42,171 nt of DNA from Paenibacillus sinensis. Its GTDB lineage: Bacteria; Bacillota; Bacilli; Paenibacillales; Paenibacillaceae. The notes under the pieces were generated by a model. That model made no database searches. It was not told where the DNA came from and saw nothing but the letters and a program-made list of their open reading frames with translations. Position numbers and translations under genes: made by a program. Of the stretch, positions 36,992-42,171 are shown piece by piece; position 1 is the stretch's first letter; each line of letters begins with the position of its first letter. The stretch is from assembly GCF_019904155.1 (NCBI RefSeq), contig NZ_JAHCMB010000037.1, positions 59,969 through 102,139 on the forward strand. Direction: 5' to 3'.

Positions 36992-38077
36992 ATGCTGACC
37001 AGGGAACAAGTACAAGAACTGCTGCTGCCGGTCATAGAACCGGAGACTGGAAAAAGCCTGATTGAACTGCAGTTAATCCGCGATATTATGGTAAAAGGCG
37101 ATCATATCTCCCTCTCCGTGGTTTGTCTGGAGACGGATGAAGCAGCCCGTATGGGGCTTGAGCAGGAGGTAAGAGACCGCCTGCGTGAAGCGGGAGCCGA
37201 GAACGTGCACATTCGGCTCAGAGATGCCTCCGAGCACGAGCGCTCTTTGGTGAACGAGCCCGCTGTTCCGGAAGAGAAGATGAAGGGACATGCTGCCGGA
37301 CTGGAGGGCAATGATCTGCTGAGCGGACAAGCCGGCGTACATTTTATCGCCATCGCCAGCGGTAAGGGCGGTGTCGGCAAATCGACCGTGACGGTCAATC
37401 TGGCAGCCGCGCTCGCCCGTAAAGGGAAGAGAGTGGGCCTCATCGATGCCGACATCTACGGCTTCAGCGTACCGGATATGATGGGCATCGAGGAAGGGCC
37501 TGTTGTAGAGGAAGGAACCATTATTCCGGTGGAGCGGTTCGGCGTCAAGGTGATGTCGATGGGCTTCTTTATCCGGGAGAACAATCCCGTTATCTGGCGG
37601 GGACCGATGCTCGGGAAGATGCTGCGCCAATTCTTCAACGATGTCGGCTGGGGAGAACTGGATTATATGCTTCTCGATCTGCCCCCTGGGACAGGCGATG
37701 TGGCCCTTGATGTCCACCAGATGCTTCCGCAGAGCAAGGAGGTTATCGTGACCACTCCACACGCTACAGCGGCCTTTGTGGCGGCGAGAGCGGGCTCTAT
37801 GGCGCTGCAGACGGATCACGAAATACTGGGAGTCGTTGAGAACATGGCCTATTATCAATGCTCGAAATGCGGCCAGAAGGACTATATCTTCGGACGGGGG
37901 GGCGGAGCGCGGCTGGCGGAGACACTGCATACCGATCTGCTGGGCCAAATTCCGCTCGGCGCGCCGGACAACCATGTCTCCGAGCCGGATTTCTCGCCTT
38001 CTGTCTATAAAGCAGGTACTGACACTGCGCAGCTATTCGACGATATTGCCGAACGCTTGATGATACGGTGCGAATAA
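36992..38077 (+). CDS. salA: Mrp/NBP35-family P-loop ATPase (SalA)
   Basis: 361 residues from ATG 36992 (AGGGG 8 bases upstream; a GTG at 36983 is the alternative). An N-terminal DUF59-like domain (about 1-80) precedes the deviant Walker A SGKGGVGKST (about 123-132), LIDADIYG, and the CxxC in CSKCGQKDYIF (about 290-293). The family binds ATP and often iron-sulfur clusters; the Bacillus homologue at this locus, SalA, represses scoC. It lies between cwlD and gerD, the conserved order, with its own promoter and a strong terminator. Confidence 0.88.
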   Translation: MLTREQVQELLLPVIEPETGKSLIELQLIRDIMVKGDHISLSVVCLETDEAARMGLEQEVRDRLREAGAENVHIRLRDASEHERSLVNEPAVPEEKMKGHAAGLEGNDLLSGQAGVHFIAIASGKGGVGKSTVTVNLAAALARKGKRVGLIDADIYGFSVPDMMGIEEGPVVEEGTIIPVERFGVKVMSMGFFIRENNPVIWRGPMLGKMLRQFFNDVGWGELDYMLLDLPPGTGDVALDVHQMLPQSKEVIVTTPHATAAFVAARAGSMALQTDHEILGVVENMAYYQCSKCGQKDYIFGRGGGARLAETLHTDLLGQIPLGAPDNHVSEPDFSPSVYKAGTDTAQLFDDIAERLMIRCE

Positions 38078-38095
38078 TTGAGGCAATAACAATTT

Positions 38096-38128
38096 CAGCC
38101 GGGCTCTTTTCCAGAGCCCGGCTGTTTT
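38096..38128. terminator. bidirectional terminator between salA and gerD
   Basis: CAGCCGGGCTCT (38096-38107), loop TTTCC, AGAGCCCGGCTG (38113-38124), then TTTT. A perfect 12-bp stem between convergent genes. Confidence 0.85.
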
Positions 38129-38153
38129 GATGGGAATAAAAAGAAAGTTAAGA

Positions 38154-38843
38154 TCAGCTTTCCTTGCCGCTCTCACCGCTGCCGCTTTCTCCGCCTCCAC
38201 TGCCGCCTCCGCTTTCTCCGCTTTGACCGCCCTGCTTGGAGGTTTTAGGCTGGAGTTCTTCCTGAACCACAGTCTTCAGCAGCGAGAGTACCTCCATCCG
38301 GAACAGCGGATTTTGCATGGTCTCCTGCATAACGGTCGCTGTCTGCTTCCGGTAATCCGATGTTTTGGTAAGATCAAGGAACATTTTCATCATCTCGGGG
38401 GACTTCATGATTTCCGATACCGACTTTTGGTAAGTCGGATCTTTGATCAGCTGAAGATGCAGCTGCTTGCTCTGCGAGCTGATCGCTTTGGCGAAATCAC
38501 CCGCGAACTTGGGATCGGTCATTACATCTTCGATTTCTTTTTTGTACTCCGGTGCGGTGATCGTATCCTTCACGGCCATCCGGATCTGTTCATTGGCCTG
38601 GGGCATCATTTTCATGCTGATAACACCGGTCCCGCTAGTTCCCGAACTGCCTGAGCCTGAAGAGGAAAGGGCCTCTTCGACTGCTTTTTTTCCTTCTTCG
38701 CTTTTTAATATATCGACAACCATCGATTTCATTTCCTTATAACTGAACTGCTGGGATGATCCGCTTTGCTCGCTTCCGCAGGCCGTGAGAACCAGGATCA
38801 AGCTCAGCGCGAGTCCGCAATGTTGAATGGCCGCCCGTTTCAT
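38154..38843 (-). CDS. gerD: spore germination lipoprotein GerD
   Basis: 229 residues from ATG at 38843 (AAGGAGG 9 bases before, minus strand); a longer frame to 38900 has no such site. A signal peptide with lipobox LTAC (about residues 16-19) is followed by SYKEMKSMVVDILKSEEGKKAVEEAL, then repeated helices with 'MMKMFLDLTKTSDYRKQ' and a Gly/Ser-rich C-terminus (SGGGSGGGESGSGE). GerD clusters germinant receptors in the inner spore membrane. Convergent with salA here. A sigma-G-like promoter lies upstream. Confidence 0.9.
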   Translation of the reverse strand: MKRAAIQHCGLALSLILVLTACGSEQSGSSQQFSYKEMKSMVVDILKSEEGKKAVEEALSSSGSGSSGTSGTGVISMKMMPQANEQIRMAVKDTITAPEYKKEIEDVMTDPKFAGDFAKAISSQSKQLHLQLIKDPTYQKSVSEIMKSPEMMKMFLDLTKTSDYRKQTATVMQETMQNPLFRMEVLSLLKTVVQEELQPKTSKQGGQSGESGGGSGGGESGSGESGKES

Positions 38844-38878
38844 TGGCGCTGTCCTCCTTTTCGTGGGGATACTGCTAG

Positions 38879-38908
38879 TAGTATGCGGAGCCTCAGTCAC
38901 ATTTATGA
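38879..38908 (-). promoter_or_regulatory. sigma-G-like promoter of gerD
   Basis: On the minus strand TCATA (38908-38904), 18 bases, CATACTA (38885-38879). The -10 fits the CATnnTA-type forespore consensus exactly and the -35 departs by one base. It starts about 36 bp before the gerD start codon. gerD is forespore-expressed in Bacillus, which supports the call. Confidence 0.5.
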
Positions 38909-39001
38909 TGCGGCGGCATGGTTTTTTGGCGGCAGCCTTGGTAAAATAAATCTGTATTCAACGTGCAGCATCGGTTTACTGTTCCAGTAGAGGTATGAAT
39001 A

Positions 39002-39045
39002 AGCAGCGGTTCAATCCCGATCAGGGGTTATCCGCTGCTGTTTTT
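39002..39045 (+). terminator. terminator in the gerD-ppk2 gap
   Basis: AGCAGCGG (39002-39009) pairs with CCGCTGCT (39032-39039), followed by GTTTTT. It lies between divergent genes with no plus-strand gene before it, so it may end a short leader RNA or isolate the PPK2 gene. The rest of 38909-39122 shows no gene. Confidence 0.6.
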
Positions 39046-39122
39046 CTTCATACGATTAACTTTATAACTGTAAGGTTAAACAATTAAGAAAACCTGATTC
39101 GATAAGGCGGGAGGGAATCCTA

Positions 39123-39944
39123 TTGAAGATCGATCGATATCTGATTCAAGGCACAAACGGAACAATTTTATCCAAACTGGATCCTGATGAAACCGGCGCA
39201 TTCAAGAGCAAGGATGAGGCCGAAGCCAAAATGAATAAGCTCAAGTCACGCTTGGCCGAGCTCCAGGATATTTTTTTCGCCCAGAAAGGGCATGCTCTTC
39301 TCATTGTGCTCCAGGGAATGGATTCAAGCGGTAAGGACGGGACGGTGAAGCATGTCTTCTCGGGCATAAACCCCCAAGGCTTTACCGTTACAAGCTTCAA
39401 AAAGCCGACTCTAGACGAATCGGCCCATGACTTCCTCTGGAGAGTCCATAAGCAGACTCCTGCCAAAGGCTATATTTCGGCGTTTAACCGTTCCCATTAT
39501 GAGGATGTTCTGGTTCCCCGCGTACATGGCACTCAAGAGAAGGAAGAAACCAGACGCCGTTATAAGCAGATTCGCCATTTTGAGGAGATGCTGACGGAGG
39601 AGAATACGCTGATCATCAAACTGTTCCTTCATATCTCCAAAAAGAAGCAGCTGGAAAAAATTCAGGAGCGGCTTCAGGACCCGACTAAGCACTGGAAGTT
39701 TGATGTCAGCGATCTGGAGGAACGGAAGTTCTGGAATGATTACCAGGAAGCATACGAGGACATCTTTAGAGAGACGTCGACAGACAATGCCCCCTGGTAC
39801 TGGATTCCCGCCAACCACCGCTGGTACCGAAATTACCTGGCGTTGGAGATCGTGGTCAAAACTTTGGAGAAGCTCAATCTCTCCTACCCGAAGCTGAATT
39901 CGCCGACACCGGATATTTCGGAGCTGATTTCTCCACGGCACTGA
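39123..39944 (+). CDS. PPK2-family polyphosphate:nucleotide phosphotransferase
   Basis: 273 residues from TTG after GGGAGGG. Walker A QGMDSSGKDG (about 64-73), then ISAFNRSHYEDVLVPRVH (about 118-135; lid and second phosphate-binding Arg/Asp), and PWYWIPANHRWYRNYLALEIV are PPK2 hallmarks. The enzyme moves phosphate between polyphosphate and nucleotides; the subclass (ADP or AMP acceptor) cannot be read with certainty. It is inserted between gerD and pdaB; this position is not occupied by PPK2 in Bacillus. Confidence 0.88.
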   Translation: MKIDRYLIQGTNGTILSKLDPDETGAFKSKDEAEAKMNKLKSRLAELQDIFFAQKGHALLIVLQGMDSSGKDGTVKHVFSGINPQGFTVTSFKKPTLDESAHDFLWRVHKQTPAKGYISAFNRSHYEDVLVPRVHGTQEKEETRRRYKQIRHFEEMLTEENTLIIKLFLHISKKKQLEKIQERLQDPTKHWKFDVSDLEERKFWNDYQEAYEDIFRETSTDNAPWYWIPANHRWYRNYLALEIVVKTLEKLNLSYPKLNSPTPDISELISPRH

Positions 39945-39966
39945 TTCTGCGGTTTACGTTTAAAAA

Positions 39967-40770
39967 TCAAAGACCTGCGGCGTCTTCAAGCCGGTCGTCA
40001 AGCCATGCGGAATCCCGCACTTCCTTGCCATCAGCGCTGCCCTGGCTAATCAGCTCCGATACAGTCACAAATTCATAACCTTGTCTGCGGAGCTCATCGA
40101 TGATCTGGGGCAGAGCCTCGTGGGTCTGCTTGCAGGAGTCGCTCGCATGAAGCAGTACGATATCGCCGGGATGGGCTTTGGTGGTGACGCGCTTGACAAT
40201 ATTCTCGACCCCAATGTTCTTCCAATCGAGAGAGTCCGTATCCCACTGAATGACTTTGTAGCCGAGGTCGGTCGCGACTTGAAGGACTCTTTTGTCAAAA
40301 TCGCCGTTAGGCATACGGATGAGCTTGGGCTGCTGGCCTGTAAGATCCGACAGGATGGAGCCCGCAGTTGTTATCTGGTTGCGGATCTCTTCGTTGCTCA
40401 GCGTGCTGTAATTTACATGCTTGTGACCATGGCTTCCGATCTCGTAGCCGGCAGTCTTGATTTGGGTGACAATATCCTGATGTGTCTTGCTCCAGGGGGA
40501 AGACAGGAAGAAGGTTGCTTTGGTTACCTTTTTGTCTTCAAGCACCTTCAAGATTGGCCCGGGCCGCTTCTCTCCCCAGCTGATGTCAAAGGTTAAGGCA
40601 ATCAGTTTCTTTTCGGTCGGCACGCTGTAAATTGCGGAAGGGGACGATTCCGAAAAGACCGTAATATTCCCCCGTTCCACATACACGATACCCGCAGTCA
40701 GCAGCGCGGCGGCGAAGAGGTAGAAGAAGCGTTTGATCTTCCTGCCGCTGAATACATAAAAGGAATTCAT
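39967..40770 (-). CDS. pdaB: sporulation polysaccharide deacetylase-like protein PdaB
   Basis: 267 residues from ATG at 40770 (GAGGAG 11 bases before; TTG 40779 is nearer). A basic N-terminus and membrane anchor (FFYLFAAALLTAGIVY), then a NodB domain: LTFDISWGE (Asp62), SHGHKH (His114, His118), LIRMPNGDF, and DIVLLHASD. The DISWG replaces the usual DDG, as in PdaB, a protein needed to keep spores viable late in development. It ends close to the PPK2 stop (convergent). Confidence 0.88.
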   Translation of the reverse strand: MNSFYVFSGRKIKRFFYLFAAALLTAGIVYVERGNITVFSESSPSAIYSVPTEKKLIALTFDISWGEKRPGPILKVLEDKKVTKATFFLSSPWSKTHQDIVTQIKTAGYEIGSHGHKHVNYSTLSNEEIRNQITTAGSILSDLTGQQPKLIRMPNGDFDKRVLQVATDLGYKVIQWDTDSLDWKNIGVENIVKRVTTKAHPGDIVLLHASDSCKQTHEALPQIIDELRRQGYEFVTVSELISQGSADGKEVRDSAWLDDRLEDAAGL

Positions 40771-40864
40771 AAATCCCAAGACTCCTCTCCCATACGATAG
40801 CTTGTTTGTTCTTAAATGTATGCTCGTACATGGAGGTTATGACTTGATTACAGGAGGCGGCAAG

Positions 40865-41467
40865 ATGTTCTCGATCTACTCATTTGGAAGGTCTCTGGCA
40901 GGAATACGCCGGGCGCTTCTTATTTCCGTAGTTTTATTTATTCTGGGCATTGTAGCTGGATGGATCGGCACTGGGAGCTTGGAGAAGCTGCTCATGCAGC
41001 AGATCGAAGGGCTTGGCGGCATCAGCAGAGAGCTTCGGAATTCCTCGAACCCGCAGCTGAACTTTTTTATTTTTATTTTTCTGAACAACAGCATCAAGGG
41101 AGTGCTCATCATGTTTCTGGGGGCGCTGTTTGGCATACTGCCCGCACTGTTCCTGCTCATTAACGGGGCAGTGATCGGCTACTTGATCCATGCTTCTCTG
41201 CTTCAGGGCGTGGATATCATTAGTCTCATTGTAAAAGGGCTTCTTCCGCATGGAATTATTGAAATTCCCGCTATTATCATCGCTTGCGCCTTCGGACTTC
41301 ACTTTGGCGCCAGAGTCGCGAGAAGTCTGTTTGGCAGAAAGAATCGTCGTGATGACGAGTGGGCCGACTTTTTGCGCCAGACGCTGACGGTATCGGTGTG
41401 GATCGTACTGCTGCTGCTTGCAGCCGCCGTGATCGAGAGTACGATTACATTTAATCTGATGTCTTAA
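40865..41467 (+). CDS. SpoIIM-family membrane protein
   Basis: 200 residues, ATG after ACAGGAGG. Five to six hydrophobic segments: about 20-40 (LLISVVLFILGIVAGWIG), 75-95, 97-118 (GALFGILPALFLLINGAVIGYL), 130-155 (LLPHGIIEIPAIIIACAFGLHFG), 180-200. 'NNSIKGVLIMFLGALFGILP' and 'PHGIIEIPAIIIA' are the SpoIIM/DUF95 signature. SpoIIM itself works in engulfment; this paralogue sits where Bacillus has kbaA, so it may take that role. Divergent from pdaB. Confidence 0.8.
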   Translation: MFSIYSFGRSLAGIRRALLISVVLFILGIVAGWIGTGSLEKLLMQQIEGLGGISRELRNSSNPQLNFFIFIFLNNSIKGVLIMFLGALFGILPALFLLINGAVIGYLIHASLLQGVDIISLIVKGLLPHGIIEIPAIIIACAFGLHFGARVARSLFGRKNRRDDEWADFLRQTLTVSVWIVLLLLAAAVIESTITFNLMS

Positions 41468-41596
41468 AAAGGTAACAACGGAGGAAAATTCATGTCATTA
41501 CGGTTATAAACTTAAAGGTTCGGTTAATCTAAAGTAAGCAGTGCCGCAATAACTCTGGAGATGTTTGCAACCTAATTGATGAAGGAGGCCAAGCAT

Positions 41597-41827
41597 ATGT
41601 TGGGTATGTTGTTCAACGAAAAAGAGTGCAAGGAACTGGACTATGTGCTGCGCAAGGAACTGGACGAAATGTTGCTCGACCTCAGCGATCAGCGCTTGGA
41701 TCAAAATATCAGACATGCGATCGCTAATCGATATAAGACCGTATTCCGCATGTATGCCCGGTTCGCCCCGCAGAAGGAGCTTTCCAAGTATGCTTGGGGC
41801 AATTATTCTTCTCAACTCAAGCACTGA
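41597..41827 (+). CDS. small conserved-looking protein before rRNA
   Basis: 76 residues from ATG 41597 (AAGGAGG 8 bases upstream). Helical: LFNEKECKELDYVLRKELDEMLLDLSD, then RHAIANRYKTVFRMYARFA and KELSKYAWGNYSSQLKH. No motif; the Bacillus locus has no gene like it that I recall. The 129 bases before it hold only a GGAGG with a 5-codon frame at 41492, which looks like a relic. Confidence 0.6.
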   Translation: MLGMLFNEKECKELDYVLRKELDEMLLDLSDQRLDQNIRHAIANRYKTVFRMYARFAPQKELSKYAWGNYSSQLKH

Positions 41828-41868
41828 CTTTGAAAGGATTCGTTATTTATAAAAAGGGTTGACTTCAT

Positions 41869-41906
41869 AAGGAGCGCTGTGATACATTATATCTCGCGCT
41901 CCTTTT
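41869..41906 (+). terminator. terminator before the rRNA promoter
   Basis: AAGGAGCGC (41869-41877) pairs with GCGCTCCTT (41896-41904) across 18 bases, then TTTT-like TT. It stops the small-gene transcript ahead of rRNA. A TTGACT...TACATT promoter-like pair lies across it and may be spurious. Confidence 0.6.
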
Positions 41907-41968
41907 GGTTGTATGGGGATGGCGCTAAGGCAAGCATTCATCACGAAAAACAATTTCAAAAAAAAGGC

Positions 41969-41998
41969 TTGCCAAACAGCTAATCAGTATGATATATT
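41969..41998 (+). promoter_or_regulatory. rRNA operon promoter
   Basis: TTGCCA (41969-41974), an 18-base spacer and TG-A-TATATT (41990-41998): a -35 plus extended -10. Transcription should start near G 42007. It lies 127 bp before the 16S start. Confidence 0.65.
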
Positions 41999-42006
41999 AT
42001 AAAGGT

Positions 42007-42124
42007 CGCTGCAAGACATGAGGCGATGAAGTGAATGAGACTTTGATCTTTGAAAACTGAACAACGAGTGAGTATTTAAAGAGAAGAAATTCTCGTCAGA
42101 TTCAAAATGAGCAATCAGCTTTTC
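42007..42124 (+). other. 16S rRNA leader
   Basis: The leader contains TGATCTTTGAAAACTGAACAAC at about 42044-42065 (here only cited in part as GATCTTTGAAAACTGAAC), the boxA-like antitermination and processing motif usual before Firmicute rRNA genes. The region after it pairs with the 16S 3' flank in the processing stem, which is outside the window. Confidence 0.65.
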
Positions 42125-42171
42125 TTTAATGGAGAGTTTGATCCTGGCTCAGGACGAACGCTGGCGGCGTG
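42125..42171 (+). rRNA. rrs: 16S ribosomal RNA, 5' end (partial)
   Basis: GGAGAGTTTGATCCTGGCTC followed by AGGACGAACGCTGGCGGCGT is the invariant start of bacterial 16S rRNA. The start is placed at the TTTAAT before it by comparison with Bacillus 16S. The gene continues past the right edge. Confidence 0.97.

Noticed and set aside
38996..39088. Small ORF (30 codons) over the terminator at 39002
   Set aside because: No ribosome site, and its codons lie in the terminator stem.
41859..41888. A second upstream rRNA promoter (TTGACT ... TACATT)
   Set aside because: It spans a clear terminator hairpin and its -10 is poor; the promoter at 41969 is better.
1..42124. tRNA genes
   Set aside because: No cloverleaf with the GGTTCGAATCC-type T-arm was noticed; I could not run a scan.

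Overview
The window looks like a Paenibacillus-type, spore-forming Firmicute chromosome. Positions from the left edge to about 33.8 kb hold most of a prophage. The right 8 kb is host DNA in the conserved sporulation neighbourhood cwlD - salA - gerD - pdaB, which runs into a 16S rRNA gene as it does in Bacillus. The evidence is the gene order, the strong AGGAGG-type ribosome sites, the frequent GTG/TTG starts and the sporulation/germination genes. No gene here fixes the species.

Prophage, left to right, almost all on the + strand. (1) 1-8.4 kb is early control and replication: two small XRE-type regulators, a DUF771 protein, a large regulator-like protein, several unknown small genes, a replisome organizer with a candidate internal origin, a DnaC-type helicase loader, and a sigma-70 factor carrying an extra C-terminal domain. 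Repeat-bearing small genes and a zinc-metalloprotease-like protein follow. The repressor and integrase are not in the window and should lie to its left. (2) 8.4-9.0 kb is the late switch: an ArpU/sigma-like regulator followed directly by six GCAC boxes spaced exactly 11 bp apart and an extended -10 promoter. (3) 9.0-10.9 kb holds tiny genes, several with zinc ribbons (one is DUF3797). (4) 10.9-20.0 kb is packaging and head: HNH endonuclease, candidate cos region, P27-family small terminase, large terminase, portal, HK97-type prohead protease, major capsid protein and head-tail joining genes. (5) 19-29.9 kb is a contractile tail: sheath, tube, chaperones, tape measure, baseplate hub, plug and spike, gp25-like, baseplate J, YmfQ-like, fibre, XkdW/XkdX-like. 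(6) 29.9-31.1 kb is lysis: holin and an M15 peptidase endolysin. The particle would be a cos-type myovirus with an HK97-fold head.

Accessory end, 31.2-33.8 kb, mostly on the - strand: a lipoprotein preceded by a strongly structured leader, a small unknown gene, a HicA/HicB toxin-antitoxin pair with a consensus promoter and embedded palindromes, a LytTR-domain regulator, and another unknown gene. These fit cargo genes carried at the prophage edge. A gene-free stretch (33.75-34.15 kb) with tandem and direct repeats is where the right attachment site is most likely.

Host part. cysH and sat form an assimilatory sulfate reduction pair: sat makes APS from sulfate and the Cys-rich reductase reduces it. 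cwlD (spore cortex amidase), the Mrp/SalA ATPase, gerD (germination lipoprotein, with a sigma-G-like promoter), a PPK2 kinase, pdaB (sporulation deacetylase), a SpoIIM-family membrane protein and a small conserved-looking gene follow. The rRNA promoter, its leader and the first 47 bases of 16S rRNA close the window.

The signals I find most worth a second look are the phased GCAC late-promoter array, the fusion sigma factor, a 25-bp near-palindromic element present twice 22 kb apart at the ends of two phage genes, the 12-bp-periodic ATTATTCC repeats before three consecutive genes, and the long hairpin that contains the cwlD ribosome binding site.
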